From Paracoccus aestuarii (GTDB lineage Bacteria; Pseudomonadota; Alphaproteobacteria; Rhodobacterales; Rhodobacteraceae), in the NCBI RefSeq assembly GCF_028553885.1, contig NZ_CP067169.1:887501-951500 (forward strand): DNA of 64,000 bases. Reading direction: 5' to 3'. The notes below the pieces were generated by a model that was given only the letters and a program-made list of their open reading frames with translations, was not told the origin of the DNA and ran no database searches. Below, piece by piece: positions 48,063 to 57,316 of the stretch (position 1 is the first letter of the stretch; each line of letters opens with the position of its first letter). A program made the position numbers and the translations under genes.

Positions 48063-50566
48063 GGGATGAACTCCTCTTCTGGGGGCTGAAGGTCGGGGCT
48101 GTCGGGCGGTGTGGTCACGGTTGTCGGCTCCGGCTCGATCAGAAGGTTGTCGAGGTCGGGGATCAGATCGGCGGCCCAGTCGACTCCGCGCTCGCGCAGC
48201 CAGGCGGCGAGGAAGCCGTCGCGGCCTGCCGCTCCGAGGATGCGAGCGATGCGCGCTTGGTCGGATTTTGACGAGGCGGCGCAGAGCGCGAGGCCGACTT
48301 CGGAAAGTCCGAGTTCGAACAGCCGGTTGCCCCGTCGCGACTGGCAGTAGTAGTCGCGCTTGGGGGTTGCCCTTGCGAGTATCTCGATCTGGCGGTCGTT
48401 GAGGCCGAAACGGCGATAGATCGCCGTGATTTGCGGTTCGATCGCGCGCTCATTCGGCAGCAGGAGCCGGGTCGGGCAGCTTTCGATGATCGCCGGCGCG
48501 ATCGCGGAATTGTCGATGTCGCTGAGCGATTGAGTGGCGAAGATCACGCTGGCGTTCTTCTTTCGCAGCGTCTTGAGCCATTCGCGGAGCTGGCCAGCAA
48601 AGCCCTCGTCATCGAGCGCGAGCCAGCCCTCGTCGATGATCAGGAGCGTAGGCCGACCATCGAGGCGGTCGCCGATCCGGTGGAATAGGTAGAACAGGAC
48701 CGCAGGTGCGGCGCCGGTGCCGACCAGTCCTTCGATCTCGAAAGCCTGGACCGAAGCCGAGCCGAGATGTTCGGCTTCGGCGTCCAGTAGCCGGCCGTGG
48801 GAACCGCCGACACAGTAAGGGCGGAGTGCCTGCTTCAGGTCGGTCGATTGCAGCAGGACGGCGAGGCCGGTGATGGTGCGTTCGCTCTCCGGGGCCGAGG
48901 CGAGCGATGTGAGCGCGGTCCAGAGATAGTCCTTGACCTCGGGGGTGATCGCGATGCTTTCGCGCTTGAGGATGGCGGCGATCCAGTCTGCGGCCCATGC
49001 CCGTTCGGTGGGATCGTCGATCCGGGCGAGCGGTTGCAGTGCCACAGAAAAGGCATCTCCCTCGGTCAGGCTGCCGCCGAGATCGTGCCAGTCGCCCGCC
49101 ATAGCGAGCGCGGCGGCGCGGATCGAGCCTCCGAAATCGAACGCGAAGATCTGGCTGCCCGGGTAACGGCGGAACTGAAGTGCCATTAGTGCAAGGAGGA
49201 CGGATTTCCCGGCGCCGGTGGGGCCGACGACGAGGGTGTGGCCGACATCGCCGACATGCATTGAAAAGCGGAAGGGGGTGGAGCCCTCGGTTCGCCCATA
49301 AAGCAGGGGCGGTGCCTCGAAATGTTCGTCTCGCACCTCGCCCGCCCAGACGGCGGAGAGGGGGATCATATGGGCGAGGTTCAGGGTGGAGATCGGCGGC
49401 TGACGAACATTGGCATAGGCGTGGCCGGGCAGGCTCCCGAGCCAGGCGTCGACCGCGTTCACCGTCTCGATCATCGCGGTGAAGTCTCGGCCCTGAATGA
49501 CCTTCTCGATCAAGCGGAGTTTTTCATCGGCGATGCGGGGATCTGCATCCCAGACCACGATGGTCGCGGTGACATAGGCCATGCCGGCCATGTCCGCGCC
49601 GAGTTCCTGCAGGGCCATGTCGGCATCGAGCGCCTTGTTCGCGGCATCGGTATCGACCAGGGCGGATTGCTCGTTGGTCATCACCTCCTTGAGGATCGCC
49701 GCGATCGACTTCCGCTTCGCGAACCATTGTCGGCGGATTTTGGTGAGGAGTTTCGTGGCGTCCGTCTTGTCGAGCAGAATCGCGCGGGTGGACCAGCGGT
49801 AGGGGAAGGCGAGCCGGTTCAGATCGTCGAGGATTCCGGGCGTGGTCGCCGTCGGAAAACCAGTGAGGGTGAGGATCCTCAGATGCTGGTCTCCCAGCCT
49901 CGGTTCCAGCCCTCCTGCCAGCGGCTGGTCGGCGAGCAGCGCATCGAGATACATCGGGGTCTCGGGAACCCGGACGCGATGGTGTTTCGTGGAGATCGTC
50001 GAATGGAGATAGGTCAGCGTCTCTCCATCGTCCAGCCAGACGGATTCCGGCATGAAGCCGTCGAGCAGGGCGATCACGCGGTCGGTGCGGTCGATGAAGC
50101 CGTTCAGAGCGTCCCTGGCGTTGACGCCGGATGTGTCGCGCCCTTCATAGAGCCAGGCCTCGGTTCTGGCGGCCTCTTCGGCGGGCGGCAGATAGAGAAG
50201 GGTCAAGTAGTAGGCTGATACGAAATGTGTGCCTTGCTCCTCGAAAGCTGCCTTGCGTTCGGCGTCGAGCAGGGCGGAGGCGGGGTCGGGGAAAAGGCTG
50301 TCCGGATATATCGCGGCTTCCTGGCGCTGCGCCTCGACGAAGATGCTCCAGCCCGATCCCAGACGACGGAACGCGCCATTGAGGCGGGCGGCGACCGCGA
50401 CCAACTCGGCGGCAACCGCGGAATCGAGATCGGGTCCGCGAAACCGTGCGGTGCGCTGGAGCGATCCGTCCTTGTTCAGCACGACGCCGGGCGCGACAAG
50501 CGCTGCCCATGGCAGGTAGTCGGCCAGCCGGGCGGCGGTGCGGCGGTATTCGGCGAGGTTCATCAT
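48059..50566 (-). CDS. trbE: Conjugal transfer ATPase TrbE (VirB4-like)
   Basis: 835 residues. VirB4 architecture with Walker A VGPTGAGKSVLLALMALQF (about residue 448), Walker B TLLIIDEGWLALDD and the conserved FATQSLSDI. It powers pilus assembly and substrate transfer at the inner membrane. A second Met immediately follows the first, so the start may be 50563. Confidence 0.96.
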   Translation of the reverse strand: MMNLAEYRRTAARLADYLPWAALVAPGVVLNKDGSLQRTARFRGPDLDSAVAAELVAVAARLNGAFRRLGSGWSIFVEAQRQEAAIYPDSLFPDPASALLDAERKAAFEEQGTHFVSAYYLTLLYLPPAEEAARTEAWLYEGRDTSGVNARDALNGFIDRTDRVIALLDGFMPESVWLDDGETLTYLHSTISTKHHRVRVPETPMYLDALLADQPLAGGLEPRLGDQHLRILTLTGFPTATTPGILDDLNRLAFPYRWSTRAILLDKTDATKLLTKIRRQWFAKRKSIAAILKEVMTNEQSALVDTDAANKALDADMALQELGADMAGMAYVTATIVVWDADPRIADEKLRLIEKVIQGRDFTAMIETVNAVDAWLGSLPGHAYANVRQPPISTLNLAHMIPLSAVWAGEVRDEHFEAPPLLYGRTEGSTPFRFSMHVGDVGHTLVVGPTGAGKSVLLALMALQFRRYPGSQIFAFDFGGSIRAAALAMAGDWHDLGGSLTEGDAFSVALQPLARIDDPTERAWAADWIAAILKRESIAITPEVKDYLWTALTSLASAPESERTITGLAVLLQSTDLKQALRPYCVGGSHGRLLDAEAEHLGSASVQAFEIEGLVGTGAAPAVLFYLFHRIGDRLDGRPTLLIIDEGWLALDDEGFAGQLREWLKTLRKKNASVIFATQSLSDIDNSAIAPAIIESCPTRLLLPNERAIEPQITAIYRRFGLNDRQIEILARATPKRDYYCQSRRGNRLFELGLSEVGLALCAASSKSDQARIARILGAAGRDGFLAAWLRERGVDWAADLIPDLDNLLIEPEPTTVTTPPDSPDLQPPEEEFIP

Positions 50567-50578
50567 TTGGCGCCTCCG

Positions 50579-50860
50579 TCAGACCGAGAGATGACCGGGG
50601 AGGCGCAGATGCCGACGGCCAACCTCCACGAATTGGGGATCGCGCTTTGCTGCCCAGACGGCCGCGAAATGCCCGACAGCCCAGATCACGATCCCGGCGA
50701 GCCAGAGCTGAAGGCCGAGGCCAACAGCCCCGGCCAGCGTGCCGTTCAGGATCGCGATGGAGCGCGGCGCGCCGCCGAGCAGGATCTGCTCGGTCAGCGC
50801 GCGGTGGACGGGCACGGAAAAGCCCGGCACCTCGGTGAGGTCTTCGAGGCTGACGGCCAT
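50579..50860 (-). CDS. trbD: Conjugal transfer protein TrbD (VirB3-like)
   Basis: 93 residues. VPVHRALTEQILLGGAPRS, then two membrane stretches (AGAVGLGLQLWLAGIVIW), matching VirB3/TrbD. Works with TrbE at the inner membrane. Its start shares one base with the trbC stop (TGATG). Confidence 0.93.
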   Translation of the reverse strand: MAVSLEDLTEVPGFSVPVHRALTEQILLGGAPRSIAILNGTLAGAVGLGLQLWLAGIVIWAVGHFAAVWAAKRDPQFVEVGRRHLRLPGHLSV

Positions 50861-51192
50861 CAGGCGAGGGCCCCACCACCGAAGCTGAAGAACGACAGGA
50901 AGAAGGAACTGGCCGCGAAGGCGATCGAGATGCCGAACACAATCTGAATCAATCGCCGAAAGCCCCCACCGGTATCGCCGAAGGCGAGCGTCAGGCCGGT
51001 GACGATGATGATGATCACGGCGACGATGCGGGCAACCGGACCTTCGACCGATTGCAGGATGCTCGTCAGCGGCGCTTCCCAGGGCATGGAGGAGCCGGCG
51101 GCATAGGCGGCGGGTGTCAGGAAGATACTGACATAGGTGAAGGTTGCGGCCGTCGCGACATGGCGGCGGATACGAAGGGCGTTGGGGATCAT
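50860..51192 (-). CDS. trbC: Conjugal transfer pilin TrbC (VirB2-like)
   Basis: 110 residues. Signal sequence (FTYVSIFLTPAAYAA), then two hydrophobic helices (VARIVAVIIIIVTGLTLAFG, LIQIVFGISIAFAASSFFLS). This is the pilin precursor; IncP-type TrbC is cyclised by the TraF peptidase, and a TraF is present at 58456-59013. Start overlaps the trbB stop. Confidence 0.93.
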   Translation of the reverse strand: MIPNALRIRRHVATAATFTYVSIFLTPAAYAAGSSMPWEAPLTSILQSVEGPVARIVAVIIIIVTGLTLAFGDTGGGFRRLIQIVFGISIAFAASSFFLSFFSFGGGALA

Positions 51193-52172
51193 GCGGTGTC
51201 TCCTGTCGTTGTGGGGGTGGCTTGGGCAATGCGGTAGTCCCCGTCGGGACCCAGCCCCTCGACGCGGGCGAGTTCGACCAGACGGCGGGAGGCACCACGT
51301 CCAGCGAGAACGGCGACGAGATCGATCGTTTCGGCAATCAGGGCGCGGGGCACTGTGACGACGGCTTCCTGGATCAGCTGCTCAAGTCGTCGCAGCGCGC
51401 CGATCCCTGATCCGGCGTGAATCGTTCCGATCCCTCCCGGATGTCCGGTTCCCCACGCCTTGAGCAGGTCGAGCGCCTCGGCGCCGCGAACCTCGCCCAC
51501 GGGGATGCGATCGGGGCGAAGACGCAGGGAAGAGCGGACCAGATCGGAGAGCGTGGCGACGCCATCCTTGGTCCGCATGGCGACGAGATTGGGTGCCGCG
51601 CATTGCAGTTCGCGCGTGTCCTCGATGATGACGACACGGTCGGAGGTGCCTGCGACCTCGGCCAGCAGGGCATTGATCAATGTCGTCTTGCCGGTCGAGG
51701 TGCCGCCAGCGACGAGGATATTGGCCCGACTCGCAACGGCTTCACGCAGCAGGCCGGCCTGTTCGGCCGACATGATCGCGGAGGCCACATAGTCGTCGAG
51801 AGTGAAGACCGCGATTGCCGGCTTACGGATCGCGAAGGCAGGTGCCGTGACCACGGGGGGGAGCAGCCCCTCGAACCGCTCCCCCGTCTCGGGCAGCTCT
51901 GCCGAGATGCGCGGGTTCCTGACATGAACTTCCGCGCCGACGTGGTGGGCGACAAGGCGCACGATCCGCTCACCATCGGCGGGTGACAGGCGTTCACCTG
52001 TGTCGGTCAGGCCTCCAGCAAGTCGGTCGATCCAGAGCTTCCCATCGGGGTTGAGCATCACCTCGACGATGGCGGGGTCTTCCAGAAACCGGGCAATGGC
52101 AGGTCCTAGCGCGGTGCGGAGCATGCGCGCCCCGCGCTGGATCGCTTCCGGCTTCTGCTGAGTGGTGGCCAT
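51189..52172 (-). CDS. trbB: Conjugal transfer ATPase TrbB (VirB11-like)
   Basis: 327 residues. Secretion ATPase with Walker [17 protein letters not shown] (about residue 157), Asp box [12 protein letters not shown], Walker B-like [15 protein letters not shown] and His box [13 protein letters not shown]. First gene of the trb operon; AGGAG lies 13 bases before the ATG. The promoter must be in the 270-base spacer before the next plus-strand gene. Confidence 0.96.
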   Translation of the reverse strand: MATTQQKPEAIQRGARMLRTALGPAIARFLEDPAIVEVMLNPDGKLWIDRLAGGLTDTGERLSPADGERIVRLVAHHVGAEVHVRNPRISAELPETGERFEGLLPPVVTAPAFAIRKPAIAVFTLDDYVASAIMSAEQAGLLREAVASRANILVAGGTSTGKTTLINALLAEVAGTSDRVVIIEDTRELQCAAPNLVAMRTKDGVATLSDLVRSSLRLRPDRIPVGEVRGAEALDLLKAWGTGHPGGIGTIHAGSGIGALRRLEQLIQEAVVTVPRALIAETIDLVAVLAGRGASRRLVELARVEGLGPDGDYRIAQATPTTTGDTA

Positions 52173-52442
52173 GTCGTCCCCGTTCTCCTGCGGGTCCGCA
52201 CAACGGGCGGCCCTGGATCGGGGATAAGTAGAAGAGACAGAAAATATGGGCTGGCAACAAGGGAAATGGGGGCGTCGTACAGGATCGTAGAAAAAGAAAG
52301 AAAAGGGAGGGTTGGATGGAAATGCCTGTGTGGTGCCCTGGGGTCACGCTATCGTCGTCGGATGCCCGCGGGATGGAACCGGCTGGTGAGTGGCAGTTGT
52401 GTCTGGGCTACCTGGCCTGTGACCTGTGGAAGGACAGACCCG

Positions 52443-52835
52443 ATGAACCGCAAGGAGGAGGCGCGGATCGCAGCGCAGCTCGCCAAGGCGATGGCGATGA
52501 TCTGCGTCCGCAACAGCATGCTGGAGAACCTGCATGCGGGTCGGGTGCCAGTCACGCGAACGGGTGACTTCTCCGATGTCTTTGTCGTCGATGCCGAAGG
52601 CAATCGCATCCCTTGGGCCGAGGTGTCCCGTCTTGATGATGACGAGATGCGGGACTTGATGCGACAGGTCGTCAACCGGCTCTACACCTTTCAGATGCGG
52701 TTCGGCGATCCCGACTTTCAAAGGACGGTCGATCGCTGGCTGCGGATCGCCGCCAAATGGGACGAGCCGGAGCTCGACAGGGGACTCGCCGGTCTTGGCA
52801 CAGAGTACCCGCCACGATTTGAAACACCGGATTGA
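52443..52835 (+). CDS. Conserved hypothetical protein, conjugation region
   Basis: 130 residues, ATG at 52443. Hydrophilic and helical (EEARIAAQLAKAMAMICVRN, then VSRLDDDEMRDLMRQVVNR and FQMRFGDPDFQRTVDRWLR) with an HAGRVPVTRTGDFSD turn. No domain is recognised. It is the only plus-strand gene within the transfer region, divergent from trbB. A regulatory role is possible but unsupported. Confidence 0.65.
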   Translation: MNRKEEARIAAQLAKAMAMICVRNSMLENLHAGRVPVTRTGDFSDVFVVDAEGNRIPWAEVSRLDDDEMRDLMRQVVNRLYTFQMRFGDPDFQRTVDRWLRIAAKWDEPELDRGLAGLGTEYPPRFETPD

Positions 52836-52878
52836 GGATCTCGCGGGTCGGCTGCGCATGTCGTCAAGGCATGGACTG

Positions 52879-53307
52879 CTATGGCTTTTCCCCCCCGATA
52901 TCTTCCGAAATCTCCTGCCTGAGCATCGGGCCTTGTGCGAGGCGTCTTCCAAGTGCCGTGACGAAAGCCTCATACCGCTTCGCGGCGCTGGCGCGGGCCG
53001 CCTGCTGCGCAGGTTCCGGTAGCGGCGGAGTGGTCGTGAGCCAGAAGCGCACGAAGATCGCCATGGTTTCCACCGCGATCCCGACATCCCGTTCGAGCCG
53101 GGTCATGCGTCGGTCGAGCTGATCGAGGCGCTTGATCGTGGCCGCCTCATGCTGCTCGGCAGCGTCGGGCGAAAGGAAGGACGCGATCCCGGCTTCGGCG
53201 ATGAGGGAGAGGGATTGGTTCCTTCGCGCTGCATAGGCGCTCAGGGCTTTCATGATCTCGGGCTCGAGATAGATGGACAGCCGTTGCTTGCGTGAGGGTC
53301 TTGCCAT
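52879..53307 (-). CDS. CopG-type ribbon-helix-helix regulator
   Basis: 142 residues. N-terminal RHH motif (KQRLSIYLEPEIMKALSAYA, NQSLSLIAEAGIASFL) followed by a coiled coil (ATIKRLDQLDRRMTRLERDV) and a hydrophobic patch. It sits after traG, as in related ICEs, where it is taken as a regulator or relaxosome accessory. AGGAGG site; its start is nine bases past the original traG stop. Confidence 0.85.
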   Translation of the reverse strand: MARPSRKQRLSIYLEPEIMKALSAYAARRNQSLSLIAEAGIASFLSPDAAEQHEAATIKRLDQLDRRMTRLERDVGIAVETMAIFVRFWLTTTPPLPEPAQQAARASAAKRYEAFVTALGRRLAQGPMLRQEISEDIGGEKP

Positions 53308-53316
53308 GGCTGCCTC

Positions 53317-53490
53317 CTAGATCTCGATCCCGTCATTGGGGTTCATGGAGGCCTGCCGCGCGACCGATTGCATGGTCCGTGTCATCCGGGTGGTCTGGGC
53401 GACGTCCTCGTCGATCTCCTCGGCCGGGGCACCAAGGTTGAACTCGTCCTCGATCGGCTGCTTGCGATCGACGACCTTCGCCCGGCTGAG
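53317..53490 (-). pseudogene. Disconnected C-terminal end of TraG
   Basis: Directly after the TAA that ends TraG, the same frame continues LSRAKVVDRKQPIEDEFNLG, then PAEEIDEDVAQTTRMTRTM and finishes MNPNDGIEI with TAG at 53319-53317, 57 more residues. The composition is that of a normal acidic TraG tail, and the TAG falls just before the next ribosome site. A GAA to TAA change is the simplest cause. Confidence 0.78.
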
Positions 53491-55305
53491 TTAGGGTTGA
53501 TGGCGCCGCTCGGAGTCTGTGGTGTCCTCCTTGTCGGTCAGGTCCGGTCTGTGCGCCCTGCTGAGCTTGGGCGGCGTGGGGATTGGCAGCGAACTCCAGT
53601 CGTCAACTCCGGCGATGTGGTCATGCGAGGGTTTCGGCGGCTCGACAATGCGCTCCTGGAGCCGCGGGTCCTCGAAGTAGCGTGCCTTTTTCGCGCGGAT
53701 CGGCGGGATGCCGGCGACCATGACGATCTCGTCCGCAGGCGGGAGTTGCATCACCTCGCCCGGGGTCAGAAGCGGACGCGCGGTTTCCGAGCGCGAGACC
53801 ATGATGTGCCCCAGCCAGGGTGCGAGCCGGTGGCCCGCGTAGTTTTTCATGGCGCGCATTTCGGTGGCGGTGCCAAGGGCATCGCTCACACGTTTCGCGG
53901 TCCTTTCGTCGTTCGTCGCAAAGCTCACCCGGACATGGCAGTTGTCCAGGATACTGTTGTTGGGACCGTAGGCCTTCTCGATCTGGTTCAGGGATTGGGC
54001 GATCAGAAAGCCCTTCAGCCCGTAGCCTGCCATGAAGGCCAGCGACCCCTCGAAGAAATCCAGTCTTCCCAGCGCGGGGAACTCGTCGAGCATCAGCAGC
54101 AGGCGATGGCGATCCCCCTTGCTACGCAGATCTTCCGTCAGGCGGCGACCGATCTGATTGAGGATCAGGCGGATCAGGGGTTTCGTGCGATTGATGTCCG
54201 AGGGCGGGACGACGAGGTAGAGCGTGACCGGCGCCCGCCCGCCAACGATATCGGCAATGCGCCAATCGCACCTCCGCGTGACCTGCGCCACGACGGGATC
54301 GCGGTACAGGCCGAGGAAGGACATCGCGGTCGAAAGCACGCCGGACCTCTCATTGTCGCTCTTGTTCAGCAACTCGCGCGCGGCGCTGGCGACGACCGGG
54401 TGGGGGCCAGCCTCGCCGAGATGCGCGGTTTTCATCATCGCATCGAGAGTGGCCTCAATCGTCCGGCGCGGATCCGAGAGGAAGGCGGCGACGCCGGCAA
54501 GCGTCTTGTCCTTCTCGGCATAGAGCACATGGAGGATCGCGCCGACGAGGAGCGCGTGGCTTGTCTTCTCCCAGTGGTTGCGCTTCTCGAGCGAGCCTTC
54601 CGGATCGACGAGTATGTCGGCGATGTTCTGGACGTCGCGCACTTCCCATTCGCCGCGGCGCACCTCAAGAAGAGGATTGTAGGCCGAGGAGCCGGAATTG
54701 GTCGGGTCGAAGAGAAGGACCCGACCATGACGGGCGCGAAAGCCCGAGGTCAAGGTCCAGTTCTCGCCTTTGATGTCGTGAACGATCGCCGAGCCGGGCC
54801 ACGTGAGGAGAGACGGAATAACCAAACCGACGCCTTTGCCGGAGCGGGTTGGCGCAAAGCAGAGCACATGCTCGGGGCCGTCGTGGCGAAGATAGTCGTC
54901 GTTGAGTTTTCCCAGGACGACCCCGTCGGCGTCTAGCAAGCCGGCGGCCCTGACTTCGGAGGGCTTTGCCCATCGTGCCGATCCGTAGGTCTCGATGTCT
55001 TCCGCCTCGCGGGCGCGATAGACCGACATCACAATGGCAATGGCAATGGCGATGAAGCCGCCGGAAGCCGCGATGACGCCACCGATCATGAAGGTGTTCG
55101 GGGCATAGGCGTCGTAGAAGTACCACCACCAGAAGAAGGTCGGCGGATAATAAATCGGAACGCCCCATAGCTGGAACCAGGCCGGGCCGAGCTGCGGTTG
55201 AAACCCGAGGCTCCAGGCGACGTATTGGGTTGCCGCCCAGATGAAGGTCAGGATGATCGTGAAGACGGTGAGGATCTGGCCCCAGAGGATTTTCGTACCC
55301 GTCAT
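53491..55305 (-). CDS. traG: Conjugal coupling protein TraG (VirD4-like), prematurely stopped
   Basis: 604 residues as encoded. Two N-terminal membrane helices (ILTVFTIILTFIWAATQY, MIGGVIAASGGFIAIAIAIV), then the VirD4 ATPase: Walker A FAPTRSGKGVGLVIPSLL (about 150), Walker B LLLMLDEFPALG and FLIAQSLNQIEKAYG. It brings the relaxase-DNA complex to the secretion channel. An in-frame TAA removes the last 57 residues that follow in the same frame. The core ATPase is intact, so it may still function. Confidence 0.93.
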   Translation of the reverse strand: MTGTKILWGQILTVFTIILTFIWAATQYVAWSLGFQPQLGPAWFQLWGVPIYYPPTFFWWWYFYDAYAPNTFMIGGVIAASGGFIAIAIAIVMSVYRAREAEDIETYGSARWAKPSEVRAAGLLDADGVVLGKLNDDYLRHDGPEHVLCFAPTRSGKGVGLVIPSLLTWPGSAIVHDIKGENWTLTSGFRARHGRVLLFDPTNSGSSAYNPLLEVRRGEWEVRDVQNIADILVDPEGSLEKRNHWEKTSHALLVGAILHVLYAEKDKTLAGVAAFLSDPRRTIEATLDAMMKTAHLGEAGPHPVVASAARELLNKSDNERSGVLSTAMSFLGLYRDPVVAQVTRRCDWRIADIVGGRAPVTLYLVVPPSDINRTKPLIRLILNQIGRRLTEDLRSKGDRHRLLLMLDEFPALGRLDFFEGSLAFMAGYGLKGFLIAQSLNQIEKAYGPNNSILDNCHVRVSFATNDERTAKRVSDALGTATEMRAMKNYAGHRLAPWLGHIMVSRSETARPLLTPGEVMQLPPADEIVMVAGIPPIRAKKARYFEDPRLQERIVEPPKPSHDHIAGVDDWSSLPIPTPPKLSRAHRPDLTDKEDTTDSERRHQP

Positions 55306-55326
55306 GGTCGGTTCCTTTCTTGCGTT

Positions 55327-57072
55327 TCAAAGCCCAAGCCCGCGCTTGCGTCCGAAGCTCCAGTCGACGCCGCCATCGGTGCGGGCCACGCCGGAGACAT
55401 GCTGGCCGAGTTTGCTGTCCATCGAGGGCGTCCAGGGCACGAGCTTGAAGCCGAGCCCCTCGTCGATCATCGCGAAGCGTCCCGAGGCGAGGGCGAACCG
55501 CTGACGATAGGTGCCGGCGACATAGTCCCGGCTCTCGGCCTGCTCGAAGATGGTGTTGGTCTCGCTGGCGAGCCGTTCGCCGAGGGCCTGGACGTCCCGC
55601 GTCCGCAGGGTCCTGAGAAGATTGCGGGCAAAGATCACAGAACGGCCGCGCCGTTCGGCGAGGCCCTGCTCGATCAGATGCTCGGCACGCTGGTTCATGG
55701 CATCGCGGACCTCGGCGCCGAAGCCTCCGGCGCCGAACGCGAGGGGTTCGCGTGCGATGGCCTGTCGGTCGAGCCAGGTTGCGCCCTCCGCCTTGATCTG
55801 GCCCTCGATCGAGAGGTCCGAGCGCACGGCCAGCGCGACGCGGCGCTGGCCCTGGGCATCGTCGTATCTGCGCAGCTCGACGATCGAGCCAGGCGGGCTG
55901 TCACCGGCGGCCTCCAGGCTGCCGAGGCGGATATGATGGGTGCGGCCGTCGACGCCATCGACGACGGCATAGGCGGTGCCCTTGAGTTCGTCGTCCAGTC
56001 CGCGTTCGACAAGTCGGCCGATGATCGGTTCGTCAATGCTCTCGGCGGCGAGGACGTAGCTCGCCGAACCGCGCTCGATGCCGTGTTCGCTCAGACCGCG
56101 ATGGATGCGCTTGATGATGTCGCCACGCTCACCCATCTCGCGCAACGTGGATTCGGCATTCTCCGAGATCGCCCATTGGCCCGGGCCCAGATGCTCGGCC
56201 AGACCGAGGGTTTCGAGCTTGCGCAGGCGGCCGACCTTGAAGCCGGAATAGTCGTCCGCCGGGCGTTCGGGGTCGGGCGCCAGGTCGATGATCCCGGTGC
56301 GGGCGGCGTCGCGGGCGAGCTGCCGGTCGAGATTGGTCCAGCGCTCGGCGTCGATCTGGTGGAGGAGTTTCGTGCGGATTTCGAGCTCGCTGCGCGGTCC
56401 GAGCTCCTGGGTGATGAGATCGCGCGCCCGGTCGCGCATGCCGTCCTTGATGTAGTCGCGCGCGATGACGAGGTCGGCGCCATCGTCGCGCACGCCGCGA
56501 ACGATGAGATGGACATGCGGATGTTCGGTGTTCCAGTGATCGACGGCGACCCAGTCGAGCCGGGTCCCGAGATCCTTTTCCATCTGGTCCACCAGGTCGC
56601 GGGTGAAACCGCGCAGGTCGGACATGTCGGACGCGTCATCCGGCGAGATGATGAAGCGGAAATGGTGCCGGTCGCCTTCGCAACGCTCGGCGAAACCCTT
56701 CTGGTCTTCATGGTCCAGATCGGCGCCGAACAACTGTCCCTTTCCCCCGTCCCGGGTGACCCCGTCGCGGCTCAGATAGGCGAGATGCGCGCCGAGCGGC
56801 GCGCCCCGTTTGCCGTGGCGGACGACGCGGGCCTTGATCACCGCTCCCCGCGAGCGCGAGGTGATCAGGCGATTGGCCTGGACGGTCGCGCGCTGGCCGC
56901 GGCCGAACCGCGAGCGCGATGGCGTGCCGGTGCTGATCGTGCCCCGCCGCGAGATCGTGCCGCCGGCCTTCTGGGTGGCGGCCAGGGCCTGGGCGATGAA
57001 GGGCCGGGCGTGCTGAACGCGGGTCGAGCGGATGCGGCCGGGCCGGATGCGGATTTCGTTGTCCTTGTTCAT
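55327..57072 (-). CDS. Relaxase (VirD2-like, DUF3363)
   Basis: 581 residues. The N-terminal third has the relaxase fold with the metal-binding HUH motif HPHVHLIVRG (about residue 184) and SDMSDLRGFTRDLVDQMEKD. The long C-terminal part is DUF3363. It nicks oriT and stays on the 5' end of the transferred strand. Start at MNKDNEIRIRPGR is favoured; an upstream in-frame Met would add six residues. A candidate oriT lies just upstream, at 57085-57244. Followed by traG after 21 bases. Confidence 0.92.
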   Translation of the reverse strand: MNKDNEIRIRPGRIRSTRVQHARPFIAQALAATQKAGGTISRRGTISTGTPSRSRFGRGQRATVQANRLITSRSRGAVIKARVVRHGKRGAPLGAHLAYLSRDGVTRDGGKGQLFGADLDHEDQKGFAERCEGDRHHFRFIISPDDASDMSDLRGFTRDLVDQMEKDLGTRLDWVAVDHWNTEHPHVHLIVRGVRDDGADLVIARDYIKDGMRDRARDLITQELGPRSELEIRTKLLHQIDAERWTNLDRQLARDAARTGIIDLAPDPERPADDYSGFKVGRLRKLETLGLAEHLGPGQWAISENAESTLREMGERGDIIKRIHRGLSEHGIERGSASYVLAAESIDEPIIGRLVERGLDDELKGTAYAVVDGVDGRTHHIRLGSLEAAGDSPPGSIVELRRYDDAQGQRRVALAVRSDLSIEGQIKAEGATWLDRQAIAREPLAFGAGGFGAEVRDAMNQRAEHLIEQGLAERRGRSVIFARNLLRTLRTRDVQALGERLASETNTIFEQAESRDYVAGTYRQRFALASGRFAMIDEGLGFKLVPWTPSMDSKLGQHVSGVARTDGGVDWSFGRKRGLGL

Positions 57073-57084
57073 GGCCGGCATCCC

Positions 57085-57244
57085 GCACATCGCGCCAAGG
57101 CCATGCTTTCAAAGAAGAACCGCAGCGAATGCACATCGCGCCGAAGCGGCGCACATCGCGGAAACGCGCCATAACCCCTTGAAATCCCACGACCGCCCGG
57201 AGCCGCACATCGCGGCCTTTTATCCTGCCATCTTTCGGTCGTGG
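57085..57244 (+). other. Candidate origin of transfer (oriT)
   Basis: Four copies of GCACATCGCG (57085, 57131, 57151, 57205) lie in the non-coding gap upstream of the relaxase gene. After the last comes TATCCTGCC (57221-57229), a match to the IncP/Ti-type nic consensus YATCCTG/Y, predicting a nick between 57227 and 57228 on the plus strand. A small hairpin (GCCGC-acatc-GCGGC, 57202-57216) sits 11 bases before the nick, and a 9-bp inverted repeat (CCACGACCG 57187-57195, CGGTCGTGG 57236-57244) flanks it. I know of no nic site more typical of this relaxase class. Confidence 0.75.
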
Positions 57245-57316
57245 TGACGGGACCCCGTCCCACCGCTCCCTTTTCTACGCTGGAGCTTGCCATGGTGCGA
57301 TCGGCCTGCCAGGTGG

